64,000 bases of DNA from an uncultured Candidatus Pelagibacter sp. (GTDB lineage Bacteria; Pseudomonadota; Alphaproteobacteria; Pelagibacterales; Pelagibacteraceae): positions 1-64,000 of the forward strand of contig CAJQTK010000032.1 of assembly GCA_905620495.1 (NCBI GenBank). The letters are read 5' to 3'. The notes beneath the pieces were generated by a model that was not told where the DNA came from, searched no databases, and saw only the letters and a list, made by a program, of their open reading frames with translations. Shown here piece after piece: positions 41,248 through 51,714 of this stretch (the first letter of the stretch is position 1; the number at the start of each line of letters is the position of its first letter). Position numbers and translations under genes: made by a program.

Positions 41248-41883
41248 TTATAAATTGTCTGAATTCTCTTTATTTTCCTCACTTTTTTCTTCTTTATTTT
41301 CAGTTTTCTTTGAAACTCCTACTAGAGAGGGTCTAAGTAATCTGTCTTTCATCATAAAGCCTTTTTGAATTTCATGAATAATTGTTCCAGGTTCCTTTTG
41401 ATCATCGTCAATCTCCATCATTGCTTGATGAAAATTTGGATCAAGTTTTTTACCAATTGAATCTATAGGGTTAATTCCATTTTTGGATAAAATAGAAACC
41501 ATATCCTTATTTATAATATCAAAATGTTCTAAAGTTTTTTTTAATGTCTCAGAGTTTTTTAATGCCTCATCATTTTCCAATATCTGTTTTGATCTTTCCA
41601 AATTATCAATTAAGTTTAATGTTTCTTTTGCAAAAGAAAAACCACCATAATTAAAAGCGTCTTCTCTTTCTTTTTCAAACCTTCTTCTTTGGTTTTCCAT
41701 TTCAGCAAAAGCTCTAGCCAATTTGTCTTCTAGTTCTAAAATTTTTTCCTCAGGAGTAATTTCTTTTGGTGGTTCGTTACTTTCCGAAGTATCAAGTTGA
41801 GCATCACTATTTAATTCCTCTGCTTTAACCTTTTCAGCTTCGTTTTTTTGAGTCTCAGAATTAGTGTTTTGATCTTTTTCCAT
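41248..41883 (-). CDS. grpE: Nucleotide exchange factor GrpE
   Basis: FAEMENQRRRFEKEREDAFNYGGFSFAKETLNLIDNLERS. Confidence 0.97.
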   Translation of the reverse strand: MEKDQNTNSETQKNEAEKVKAEELNSDAQLDTSESNEPPKEITPEEKILELEDKLARAFAEMENQRRRFEKEREDAFNYGGFSFAKETLNLIDNLERSKQILENDEALKNSETLKKTLEHFDIINKDMVSILSKNGINPIDSIGKKLDPNFHQAMMEIDDDQKEPGTIIHEIQKGFMMKDRLLRPSLVGVSKKTENKEEKSEENKENSDNL

Positions 41884-41891
41884 TGAGACTT

Positions 41892-41919
41892 ATATGGTAT
41901 GAAATTTTATAATTGCTAG
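41892..41919 (-). promoter_or_regulatory. Candidate sigma32-like promoter of grpE
   Basis: Minus strand CTAGCA, 14-nt spacer, TACCATAT. Confidence 0.4.
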
Positions 41920-42522
41920 ATGTTAATGAAAAAAATTACAAAAATATTAGTAGGAACAAATAATAGTGGAAAATTAAAGGAAATTAAGGGTTTATTGCCT
42001 AAAAACCTTGAAATTTACTCCACATCTGATTTTAAAATTAAAAGTCCAGCTGAAAATGGCAAAACTTTTAAAGAAAATTCCTTAATCAAAGCTAGATATT
42101 TTTCTAAAAAATCGAAAATGATTTGCTTGTCAGATGACTCAGGCTTGGAGATTGATGTTTTAGAGGGAGATCCAGGAATCTATTCAGCTAAATGGGGTGG
42201 AAAAAAAGGAAATTTTATTAAGGCAATGAATAGAGTTTTTAAAGAATTGGATAAAAAAAATAAAAATTGGAAAATCAAAAAAATTAAAGCTAGATTTATT
42301 TGTGCCTTAACTATTTATGGACCCAATCAAAAAACAATATGTTCTATAGGAAAGGTTGATGGACATATTTCACCTTCCATGAAAGGAGAAAATGGATTCG
42401 GTTATGATCCTATCTTTATACCAAACAAAAAAAAAATTACTTTTGGTGAAATGAAGCCTTTGCAAAAATATAAAATGGATCACCGGTTTAAAGCTTTTAA
42501 AAAAATTAAAAAATTTTTTTAA
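41920..42522 (+). CDS. rdgB: XTP/dITP diphosphatase RdgB
   Basis: ILVGTNNSGKLKEI, CLSDDSGLEIDVLEGDPGIYSAKWGG, NGFGYDPIFIP. Confidence 0.97.
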   Translation: MLMKKITKILVGTNNSGKLKEIKGLLPKNLEIYSTSDFKIKSPAENGKTFKENSLIKARYFSKKSKMICLSDDSGLEIDVLEGDPGIYSAKWGGKKGNFIKAMNRVFKELDKKNKNWKIKKIKARFICALTIYGPNQKTICSIGKVDGHISPSMKGENGFGYDPIFIPNKKKITFGEMKPLQKYKMDHRFKAFKKIKKFF

Positions 42523-43657
42523 ACTCACCATTTTCAACTTTATAAAAATTAAGAATATGATTAATTTTATTGTTCTTTATTTCAAAAATTCCTACCTTTC
42601 CTTTGAATAAAGTTTTTTTAGTGAATATCTCTTTATCTACAATAGAATTATTTTGAAGTATTAAGTAATAAACTAGCCCTACTAAATCAAAACTCAGGAA
42701 TGATAATTGATTTGGATATTGATTAAATTTTTCAAAATATTCTACTGAAAAAGCCTCATAGTTTTTTTTATTTATAGAAGGAAAATAAAGTGGTTGTGCG
42801 CTAGCTTCTTCAAGCAGAGATTTATCAAACCATTGATTGAGGGTTATGAAATATTTTTTTTTAGGTGATATATCCGTATATAATAAAGAAGTTGTAATAC
42901 TTTTTAAACTTTCATCAAAATCTGCAATTATTATAGAATCAAATTTTACACTACCAAGAGTATCTCTTTTCTTTAATCTCTCAATTAATAGTTCTTTATT
43001 ACTTTGATTTGATTTTTCTAGTCTGACTATTTCGTCCTCAAGATTTTGTTTTCTTATATCGTAACGTGTAATCTTCTCAATTTGTTGAGTAAGCTTAGTA
43101 GGGTCAGTATTATAAGTATAATTTTTTATTATTTTTATTTTGGAAGCAGAAATAGCTTTCTTAATTTCATTTTGGTCATTTACGTCTGGTGTTAAAAAAA
43201 TAGTTTTTTTTATTTCATTTAACTCTAGAAATTTCTTAATTGTGTTTAATTGTGAGGTAGCATTGATGCCTGCATTAATAATATTTTTTGAGAAATTATT
43301 ATTTTTGTTTGTTATTGATAAAAAGGTTACGTCTGTTAATTCATCTAGATAGATTAAATTTTCATTAAATACTGGCCCAATAATTATTTTTATACCAAGT
43401 TCAGCTAATTCTTTTGCTGCCCTTAAGGTGTCTTTTTGATTTGATTGAGTATCCCTAGGAATAATTTCAATTAATGGGTTGTTTATTTTATTAATAGCTA
43501 GCCTTGTAGACTTGATTATTGATTGACCAATTTCAGAATTTTTTCCTGTTAATGGAACAAGTAATCCAATCTTAATTTTTACAACAGCAAAGACCTGTCC
43601 TATTGAAATTGAAAAAGTGAAAGCTAAAAGCAATATAATTTTAATAATTTTCTTCAT
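42506..43657 (-). CDS. Periplasmic ligand-binding/LpoA-like (penicillin-binding protein activator) protein
   Basis: Signal peptide, IGLLVPLTGKNSEIGQSI; divergent to rsmI. Confidence 0.85.
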   Translation of the reverse strand: MKKIIKIILLLAFTFSISIGQVFAVVKIKIGLLVPLTGKNSEIGQSIIKSTRLAINKINNPLIEIIPRDTQSNQKDTLRAAKELAELGIKIIIGPVFNENLIYLDELTDVTFLSITNKNNNFSKNIINAGINATSQLNTIKKFLELNEIKKTIFLTPDVNDQNEIKKAISASKIKIIKNYTYNTDPTKLTQQIEKITRYDIRKQNLEDEIVRLEKSNQSNKELLIERLKKRDTLGSVKFDSIIIADFDESLKSITTSLLYTDISPKKKYFITLNQWFDKSLLEEASAQPLYFPSINKKNYEAFSVEYFEKFNQYPNQLSFLSFDLVGLVYYLILQNNSIVDKEIFTKKTLFKGKVGIFEIKNNKINHILNFYKVENGEFKKIF

Positions 43658-43689
43658 TTTAATGTTATTATTATAACTATTATATTGTG

Positions 43690-44553
43690 ATGATTCTACA
43701 CACTGAAAATAAAAATAATAAAGTGAAAAGTGGTCTATATATTGTTGCTACTCCAATTGGAAATCTAAGCGATATTACCTTAAGAGCCTTAGATATCTTA
43801 AAAAAATCTGATTATATACTATGTGAAGATACCCGTACTTCAAAAAACTTATTGGATAGGTATGAAATTAAGTCAAAGCTAATTTCAAATCATAAATTTA
43901 ATGAAAAAAAAAATCTATCAAAAATAATAGATATTTTAAAATCTGAATGTGTTGTGTCGTTAATTTCTGATGCGGGAACCCCATCAGTTTCTGATCCTGG
44001 AGCAATATTAATTAATGAGTGTGTGGCAAATAATATTAATATTTTTCCAATATCTGGCGCATCAGCTGTTTCAACTGCTGTCTCCATTAGTGGTTTTAAT
44101 GAAAAATATTTTTTCTATGGATTTTTTCCTGAAAAAAGTAATAAATTAAAAGAGGATTTTGAAAAACTGGCAAATCTAAATAGCTGTATTGTTTTTTTCA
44201 TTTCCCCACGAAAATTCAATAAATCTATAAAAAATATTAAGCATTATTTTTCAGGAAGAAAAATTTTAATATGTAGAGAAATGACAAAATTTTATGAGGA
44301 ATATATTAGATCAGATATAGACGACTTGGAGCCCTTTAGATCTGATCCAAAAGGAGAGCTAACTATTGTTATTTCTGAAAAACCTAAGGAAAAAAACTCT
44401 TCGATAATTTTAAAAGAATCTGATAAAAAAAATATTCAAAAAATGATTAAAAAATTAAGCATTAAAGATATTACTGATTTAATAAGTCAAAATACCAATG
44501 TGTCTAAAAAAGAAATTTACAATTATTGTTTAAAGTTAAAAAATGAAAAATAG
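43690..44553 (+). CDS. rsmI: 16S rRNA 2'-O-methyltransferase RsmI
   Basis: LYIVATPIGNLSDITLRAL, LCEDTRTSKNLL. Confidence 0.97.
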   Translation: MILHTENKNNKVKSGLYIVATPIGNLSDITLRALDILKKSDYILCEDTRTSKNLLDRYEIKSKLISNHKFNEKKNLSKIIDILKSECVVSLISDAGTPSVSDPGAILINECVANNINIFPISGASAVSTAVSISGFNEKYFFYGFFPEKSNKLKEDFEKLANLNSCIVFFISPRKFNKSIKNIKHYFSGRKILICREMTKFYEEYIRSDIDDLEPFRSDPKGELTIVISEKPKEKNSSIILKESDKKNIQKMIKKLSIKDITDLISQNTNVSKKEIYNYCLKLKNEK

Positions 44554-45136
44554 AATTATATTAATAGGCTTAATTTTTTTAATTTTTACAGGATGTGTTG
44601 GAATAAGTTCAAAGGGTGTTTTTGGAACGGGTGTTAGTATTGCCTTTGATCCAAGATCTTTAGGAACTCAAATTGATGACTCTGTAATGCAGAAAAACTT
44701 AACAGCAAGATTAGTATTAAGAGATAAGAGCTACTTATTATCTGTAAGTACAAAAGTTTTAGATGGTAGGATTTTTTTAACAGGAAAAGTTGATAATCCA
44801 GAGGAAAAACTTCAAATTACAAAATTAGCATGGGAAACTAAAGGGGTTAGATCAGTTAAAAATGATATTAAGTTAAAAGAAGATTTCAATTTTCAACAAT
44901 CAGCCAAAGATTTATTGATAACCTCTCAATTGCGTACGACTCTAATATTTAATAAAAAAGTTAAGGCAACAAATTATCAAATAGATACTTATAAGAAAAA
45001 AATATTTATTTATGGAATCTCTTTAACAGGAGACGAGAGAAAAGAAGTAATAAGTGAAGCAAAAGAAATACTTGATGTTGAGGAGGTTATAGCAAGCATT
45101 ATTTTAGTTGAAGACTTGAGAATTCAAAAGAATTAA
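44543..45136 (+). CDS. BON-domain lipoprotein
   Basis: Lipobox FTGCVG, BON repeats (VLDGRIFLTGKVDNPEEK). Confidence 0.87.
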   Translation: MKNRIILIGLIFLIFTGCVGISSKGVFGTGVSIAFDPRSLGTQIDDSVMQKNLTARLVLRDKSYLLSVSTKVLDGRIFLTGKVDNPEEKLQITKLAWETKGVRSVKNDIKLKEDFNFQQSAKDLLITSQLRTTLIFNKKVKATNYQIDTYKKKIFIYGISLTGDERKEVISEAKEILDVEEVIASIILVEDLRIQKN

Positions 45137-47421
45137 TTCTTTTTATATTCAATTACATCAGCAGAGTAGGCAGCAACAGAAGCTAAGTTTATGATCTCTG
45201 ATGTAGAAGATCTTAAAGGTGCTATTTCAATCGGCTGACCTAAACCAATTAGCAGGGGTCCAATCACCTTTGTATTACCTAAACTTTTCATCAATTTGTA
45301 TGAAATGGCCGCACTGTGCTGTCCAGGCATTATTAAAATATTTGCATTTCCAACAATACTTGAAAAAGGATAAAGCTCTTTATATTCAACATTAAGAGCA
45401 ACATCAGGTTGCATATCTCCATCAAAATCAAAATCTACATTTTTATCTTTTAAGATTTCAACTGCTTTTTTTATATGTTTTGTTCTACTTGTTAGAGGTT
45501 GACCAAAAGTTGAATGAGAAACAAAAGCAACTTTTGGAATAAAACCAAATAGCTTAACCACTCTTGCAGCTGATATGGCGATTTCAACAAGCTCTTCTGA
45601 GCTTGGATATTCGTTAACACTAGTGTCTCCTACAAAAATAGTTTTTCCTTTTGCAACAACCATATTTAAACCAAACATTATTTCACCAGGTCTTGGATCA
45701 ATTACTTGTGTAACTTTATCTAAAGATGCACCAAATCTTCTAGTGTTTCCAGTAACTGCACCATCTGCATCCCCACATGCAACCATACAAGATGCCCATA
45801 TTACTCTGTCATTTCTTACAAGCCTATCGCAGTCTCTTTCTAAAAGACCTTGTTCTCTTTGCATTTTTTTAAACAAATAACTTACGTATTTTTCTCTTTT
45901 TTTAGAGTCTTGAGAGTTTACTATTTCAATATCAAAATTTTCATTGTAGCCAATTTCTTTTATTCTTTCTTTAATCTTTTCTTTTTTACCAACTAAGATT
46001 GGAATACCTAGCTTAGAGTTTTTAAATGCAATTGCAGCTTTAAGGGTATTTTCATCTTCTCCATCTGCAAAAACAATTTTCTTTAGGTTTTTTTTAATAT
46101 GAGAATTGATACCTTGCATGATAGTTACTGAAGGATCTAGTCTTTGTTTAAGCTGATCTTTATAAACTTCAAAATCTTCTATATCTTTTTTTGCAACACC
46201 ACTATCCATCGCAGCTTTTGCAACAGCTACGGGAATTACACTAATTAATCTTGGGTCAAAAGTGGATGGAATTATATAGTCTTTACCATATTTGGGACGA
46301 TCACCACCCATTGCTGCAACAACTTCATCAGGAACATCTTCTCGTGCTAATTTTGCAATTGCGTTTGCAGCGGCCACTTTCATTTCTTCATTAATTGTAG
46401 TAGCCCTTACATCCAAGGCTCCTCTGAAGATGTATGGAAAACCAATTAAGTTATTTACTTGATTAGGATAATCAGATCTTCCAGTTGCTATAATAGCATC
46501 ATCTCTAACTTCCATTATTTCTTCAGGAGTTAGTTCTGGGTCTGGATTAGCACAAGCAAAAATTATTGGGTTTTTTGCCATAGTTTTTACTAGTTCTTTT
46601 TTTAAAGCTCCCTTTGCAGATAATCCTAAGAATACATCTGCACCGTTGATAGCTTCTTCCAAAGTTCTATTTTTTGTATCAATTGCATGAGCAGACTTCC
46701 ATTGGTCCATACCCTCTGTTCTTCCCCTATAAATCACTCCCTTTCGATCGAGCATGGTTACATTTTCATTGGGAACACCACTATTTTTAAATAAGTTTGT
46801 ACAAGCAATTGCAGAAGCGCCAGCACCATTAACAACAACCTTAATATCTTTTATTGATTTTCCACTGATATCTAAAGCATTGAGTAATGCTGCGGTGGTT
46901 ATTATGGCTGTACCATGTTGATCATCATGAAAAACTGGAATATCTAAAAGTTCTTTTAATTTTTCTTCAATAATAAAACAATCAGGGGCAGCTATATCTT
47001 CTAAATTAATTCCACCAAAGCTACATGCAAAATTTTTAACACTATTAATAATTTCATCAGCATCTTGCGAATCAATTTCCAAATCTATAGAATCTATATC
47101 TGCAAATCTTTTGAACAAGACTGCTTTTCCTTCCATCACAGGTTTTGAAGCTAATGCACCTAAATTACCCATACCTAGAATTGCAGAGCCATTACTTATC
47201 ACTGCAACTAGATTTCCTTTAGAAGTGTAATCGTAGGCGGTTTCTGGATTATCATAAATAGCCTGAACCGGAACGGCTACACCTGGAGAATAAGCTAATG
47301 CTAAATCTCTTTTAGTTGTCATTGGCTTTGAAGAATTTATCTCAATTTTTCCAGGTTTATTCTTGGTATGGAATTCCAAAGCTTCTTTATCAGTATAATG
47401 GTCTATTTTAGTTTTTTTCAT
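45133..47421 (-). CDS. maeB: NADP-malic enzyme with phosphotransacetylase-like domain (MaeB type)
   Basis: YSPGVAVPVQAI, HDDQHGTAI, C-terminal PTA-like domain. Confidence 0.97.
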   Translation of the reverse strand: MKKTKIDHYTDKEALEFHTKNKPGKIEINSSKPMTTKRDLALAYSPGVAVPVQAIYDNPETAYDYTSKGNLVAVISNGSAILGMGNLGALASKPVMEGKAVLFKRFADIDSIDLEIDSQDADEIINSVKNFACSFGGINLEDIAAPDCFIIEEKLKELLDIPVFHDDQHGTAIITTAALLNALDISGKSIKDIKVVVNGAGASAIACTNLFKNSGVPNENVTMLDRKGVIYRGRTEGMDQWKSAHAIDTKNRTLEEAINGADVFLGLSAKGALKKELVKTMAKNPIIFACANPDPELTPEEIMEVRDDAIIATGRSDYPNQVNNLIGFPYIFRGALDVRATTINEEMKVAAANAIAKLAREDVPDEVVAAMGGDRPKYGKDYIIPSTFDPRLISVIPVAVAKAAMDSGVAKKDIEDFEVYKDQLKQRLDPSVTIMQGINSHIKKNLKKIVFADGEDENTLKAAIAFKNSKLGIPILVGKKEKIKERIKEIGYNENFDIEIVNSQDSKKREKYVSYLFKKMQREQGLLERDCDRLVRNDRVIWASCMVACGDADGAVTGNTRRFGASLDKVTQVIDPRPGEIMFGLNMVVAKGKTIFVGDTSVNEYPSSEELVEIAISAARVVKLFGFIPKVAFVSHSTFGQPLTSRTKHIKKAVEILKDKNVDFDFDGDMQPDVALNVEYKELYPFSSIVGNANILIMPGQHSAAISYKLMKSLGNTKVIGPLLIGLGQPIEIAPLRSSTSEIINLASVAAYSADVIEYKKN

Positions 47422-47471
47422 TTATGGTAATTAGATATACAAATGGAGCTAATTTATGACTAATATGATTT

Positions 47472-48998
47472 ATGAATCTTATTAAGTCAACAGGCACATT
47501 TAGCTTTTTTACAATAATAAGTAGATTGTTAGGCTATGTAAGAGACATATTGATAGCAGTGTTTCTTGGTGCAGGACCTTTAGCTGATGCTTTCTTCGTT
47601 GCATTTAGAATACCCAATACATTTAGAAGATTATTCTCAGAAGGAACTTTTAATGCTGCATTTGTGCCAAGCTATTCGTCTCTATTAAACAAGAAAAAAC
47701 AGTCAGATAATTTTGCTAACAATATTTTTAATTTACTTATTTTAGGATTATTATTTCTAGTTATCGTAATTGAAATACTAATGCCATTATTTGTATTTTT
47801 GATTGCACCAGGGTTTGAAGAGGATTTACAAAAAATGGAATTAGCTATAACTCTGACAAGAATTACTTTCCCTTTTTTATTGTTTATAAGTTTAGCATCT
47901 TTTTTTTCTGCTATTTTAAATACACACAATAAATTTGCTATAGCATCAGCAACGCCTATTATCTTAAACATTCTTTTAATTGGAGTTTTATTATTTGGAA
48001 AAATTTTAAATGATGAATTGGTATATTACCTATCTTATGCAGTAACCGCCTCAGGTGTCTTACAGTTTGTTTTTTTATATTTTTTCGTAAAAAAGTACTT
48101 TTCTCCTAAAATAAAGTTTTCATTTAAAATTGATGATAAAATAAAAATATTTTTTAGAAAATTACTTCCTAGTATTTTTTCTTCTGGTGTTACTCAAATA
48201 AATATTTTAATAGGTACAATTATTGCATCGTTTCAAGCTAGTGCAGTTTCCTATCTTTATTATGCAGACAGAGTTTATCAAATAAATTTAGCCATAGCTG
48301 GAATTGCAATTGGGACAGTTATTTTACCTCAACTGTCTAAATATGTTAAAAGTCAAAAGAAAAAAAAAATAAATTTGATTCAAAATAAAGCTTTAGAGCT
48401 AAGCTTGTTTTTAAGTATACCAGCAGCAACAGCATTACTCATCGCATCTGAAGAAATTATCTCTTCATTATTTGGATATGGTTCATTTGACGAATTAAGC
48501 GTTAAAAATTCGGCAAAGGCTTTATTTTATTTTGCAATCGGATTACCAGCATTTTCTCTTATTAAAGTTTTTTCTGCTTTTTTTTTCGCACGCCATAATA
48601 CAAAAATACCTTTTTATATTTCTTTAATGTCTGTTTTGTTGAATGTTTTTATCAGTATTATTTTTTTTAAAGAAATTGGGTTTTTAATTATACCAATAGC
48701 AACGACAACATCATCTTGGTTTAATGCTATTTTGCTATTTGTTTTTTTAAAAAAAAAAAACCTATTCAGCTTTAATTTGGTTTTTATAGATAGGTTTATT
48801 AAAATTTTAATAACCTCAGTATTAATGGGATTATTTTTTAATTATATAATTTATTTTTTTAAGGACAATTTTCTATATCAAGCAAACTTCAAAGCTATCT
48901 ATCTAGTTGGTGCAGTTATATTGGGATTAATATTTTATCTTTTGGTTGCAATTTTAATCAAGGCTTTTAAAAGAAGTGATATTAATTTAAACTACTAG
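47472..48998 (+). CDS. murJ: Lipid II flippase MurJ (MviN)
   Basis: [48 protein letters not shown]. Confidence 0.98.
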   Translation: MNLIKSTGTFSFFTIISRLLGYVRDILIAVFLGAGPLADAFFVAFRIPNTFRRLFSEGTFNAAFVPSYSSLLNKKKQSDNFANNIFNLLILGLLFLVIVIEILMPLFVFLIAPGFEEDLQKMELAITLTRITFPFLLFISLASFFSAILNTHNKFAIASATPIILNILLIGVLLFGKILNDELVYYLSYAVTASGVLQFVFLYFFVKKYFSPKIKFSFKIDDKIKIFFRKLLPSIFSSGVTQINILIGTIIASFQASAVSYLYYADRVYQINLAIAGIAIGTVILPQLSKYVKSQKKKKINLIQNKALELSLFLSIPAATALLIASEEIISSLFGYGSFDELSVKNSAKALFYFAIGLPAFSLIKVFSAFFFARHNTKIPFYISLMSVLLNVFISIIFFKEIGFLIIPIATTTSSWFNAILLFVFLKKKNLFSFNLVFIDRFIKILITSVLMGLFFNYIIYFFKDNFLYQANFKAIYLVGAVILGLIFYLLVAILIKAFKRSDINLNY

Positions 48999-48999
48999 C

Positions 49000-50001
49000 A
49001 TGAGTAAAAAAATTTTTTCAGGAGTTCAACCAACAGGAAACCTTCATCTAGGAAATTATCTTGGTGCAATTAAGAATTTTGTAAATCTTCAAAATGAAAA
49101 AGAAAATCAATGCATTTTTTGTGTCGTAGATCTTCATGCAATAACGGTTAAACAAGACCCTAAAGAATTAAAAAAAAATATAAGAGAAACGGCAGCTACA
49201 TTTATTGCATGTGGAATTGATCCAGCTCAAAGTATAATCTTTAATCAATCAATGGTTTCAGCACATTCCGAAGCTGCATGGATTTTAAGCTGTGTTTCAA
49301 AAATAGGTTGGCTTAATAGGATGACACAATTTAAAGAAAAAGCTGGGAAAGATAAGGAAAAAGCCAGCATTGGTCTTTATTCCTATCCAGTTTTAATGGC
49401 AGCAGATATTTTACTCTATGATGCCACTCATGTTCCAGTTGGGGATGATCAAAAACAACATTTAGAACTCTGTAGAGATATTGCACAAAAATTTAATAAT
49501 GATTTTAATGCACCAGATTTTTTGAAAGTGCCAGAACCCTTAATACAAAAACAATTTTCTAGAATAATGAGTCTTAAAGACGGAATAAAAAAAATGAGTA
49601 AATCAGACCCATCAGATTTAAGTAGAATTAATCTTACAGATAATAAAGATGAAATATTTAATAAAATAAAAAAAGCAAAAACTGACCCATTACCATTACC
49701 TGAACAAGCTAAAGATTTAGCTAAAAGGCCAGAAGCAGAAAATTTATTGGGGATTTATTCAAGCTTAAAAAATCAAAACTTAGAAATCTCTGTAAGCGAA
49801 TTTAGTGGAAAAAATTTTTCTGAATTCAAAGAAAAATTATCAGAAGCATTAACTGAAATAATTGAGCCAATTTCAAAGGAAATTAAAAAATTACTAAATG
49901 ATGAAAAATACTTAGATACAATTTTATTAGAAGGATCTGATAAAGCAGACAAAATTGCCTCAAAAAAAATTAAAGAAATGAAAGAATTAGTGGGTTTTTA
50001 A
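49000..50001 (+). CDS. trpS: Tryptophanyl-tRNA synthetase
   Basis: [33 protein letters not shown]. Confidence 0.99.
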   Translation: MSKKIFSGVQPTGNLHLGNYLGAIKNFVNLQNEKENQCIFCVVDLHAITVKQDPKELKKNIRETAATFIACGIDPAQSIIFNQSMVSAHSEAAWILSCVSKIGWLNRMTQFKEKAGKDKEKASIGLYSYPVLMAADILLYDATHVPVGDDQKQHLELCRDIAQKFNNDFNAPDFLKVPEPLIQKQFSRIMSLKDGIKKMSKSDPSDLSRINLTDNKDEIFNKIKKAKTDPLPLPEQAKDLAKRPEAENLLGIYSSLKNQNLEISVSEFSGKNFSEFKEKLSEALTEIIEPISKEIKKLLNDEKYLDTILLEGSDKADKIASKKIKEMKELVGF

Positions 50002-50053
50002 TAAAATATATTAATTAGTTTAAATTTCGACATTTACTACTATATATAAAAAT

Positions 50054-50596
50054 ATGTTCATTCAAACTGAAGAAACACCTAATCCAAATTCACTTAAGTT
50101 TTTACCGGGAAAAAATGTATCTAATAGCGGTTCTTTCGAAATAACAAAAAAAGACGACACAGACAGCGAGTTAGTAAGAAATCTTTTATCTATCAATGGA
50201 GTAACAGGAGTATTTCTGGGTGCAGATTTTTTATCTATCAATAAAAAAGAAGATGTAATTTGGGATGATATTAAGCACATAGTCATTTCGCTAATTAATG
50301 ACTTTTACGCAACTGGAAAAGAATTTGTTATTGCAAATGAATTATTTGAAGAGAAAAAAGAAGAACATAATGAAATTGAAAAAAAAATTATAAGTATTCT
50401 AGAGACAAAAATTAGACCTGCTGTTGCTAAAGATGGTGGTGATATAAAATTTAAAGAGTTTAAAGATGGAGTTGTCAAAGTAGAATTACAAGGAAGTTGT
50501 TCTGGATGCCCAAGTTCAACTATGACACTTAAACAGGGAGTTCAAAACCTTTTGTGTCATTATTTGCCTGAGGTAAAAGAGGTTGTTGCAATATAA
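50054..50596 (+). CDS. NfuA/NifU-like Fe-S scaffold protein
   Basis: TPNPNSLKFLPG, GSCSGCPSSTMTLKQGV. Confidence 0.96.
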   Translation: MFIQTEETPNPNSLKFLPGKNVSNSGSFEITKKDDTDSELVRNLLSINGVTGVFLGADFLSINKKEDVIWDDIKHIVISLINDFYATGKEFVIANELFEEKKEEHNEIEKKIISILETKIRPAVAKDGGDIKFKEFKDGVVKVELQGSCSGCPSSTMTLKQGVQNLLCHYLPEVKEVVAI

Positions 50597-50598
50597 TT

Positions 50599-51714
50599 AT
50601 GCGAAAAAAAGCATTCTCAATTGATCGAATAAGAAAATATTTAGATAAAAAAGGTTTTATAATAAGCTATAAAAAAATTGCAAAAGAAGAAAATAATGTT
50701 GGAAACATATCTAGAACTTTTTTGTCTAGCTTGATAATAATATCCCTTTTTTTTATTGGTCCAATAATTATTGATTTTACAAAAAATACATCACTTATTT
50801 CTGAAGACTTTGAAAACAATTCAAAAAATAACTTAAATAAATTATTAGAAAAAAAAAATATTAAAACAGACAAGGTAATGAATGGAAAATCTTTGTTTGA
50901 AGATATTTTGATATTTGATGAGAAACCTGCTGACTCAGTCAGGTTAAGTGCAGGAACAATTGAAGAATTGTTTAAATCAACGAATTATACTTTGGAAGAT
51001 GTAAGAAAAAATAAACTAGTTAAACCAATTTCACTAACACTATTACCAGCTGAGATTAAAAAAATAGAAAATACAAAAAAAAGAAAAGATTTTTTTATTC
51101 AAATTATTTTGCCATTAGTAATTAAAGAAAATAATAATATTAGACTAGATAGAAAAAGACTTTTCAGCATTTTAAATAAAAGCAAGAATACAATAGTTGA
51201 AAACACTTGGTTAAATTCAAAATTTAAACAATATGGAGTATTAAATAAAGATTTATCAACATTAAAGATTAGAATGGATGAAGTTCCAGTCTCGATGGCA
51301 ATTGCACAAGCAGCAAAAGAAACGGGTTGGGGTACATCAAGGTTTGCACAAGAAGGTAACGCGCTATTTGGTCAATGGACCTGGTCTGGTGAGGGAATAA
51401 AACCTTTGGAAGCTGATGATGAAAGCACACATAAAGTAATGAAATTTAATGTGCTACAAGCCTCAGTAAAAGCTTATCAAAGAAATTTGAATACACACAC
51501 ATCTTATAAAGAATTTAGAGGTGCGAGGGCTGAATTAAGAGATAAAGGAAAAAAACTAGACAGCATAATTCTTATTGAATATTTAGATAAATATGCAGAA
51601 ACTGGGAAAGAGTATGTCAAAATTTTACAGCAAATAATAAAACAAAATAACTTAAGAGATTTTGATGACGCAAAGTTATTGCCTTCAAGTATTAATTTAG
51701 AGAGTTTAATTTAA
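50599..51714 (+). CDS. Bax-like glucosaminidase-domain protein
   Basis: PVSMAIAQAAKETGWGTSRFAQEGNALFGQWTW. Confidence 0.9.
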   Translation: MRKKAFSIDRIRKYLDKKGFIISYKKIAKEENNVGNISRTFLSSLIIISLFFIGPIIIDFTKNTSLISEDFENNSKNNLNKLLEKKNIKTDKVMNGKSLFEDILIFDEKPADSVRLSAGTIEELFKSTNYTLEDVRKNKLVKPISLTLLPAEIKKIENTKKRKDFFIQIILPLVIKENNNIRLDRKRLFSILNKSKNTIVENTWLNSKFKQYGVLNKDLSTLKIRMDEVPVSMAIAQAAKETGWGTSRFAQEGNALFGQWTWSGEGIKPLEADDESTHKVMKFNVLQASVKAYQRNLNTHTSYKEFRGARAELRDKGKKLDSIILIEYLDKYAETGKEYVKILQQIIKQNNLRDFDDAKLLPSSINLESLI

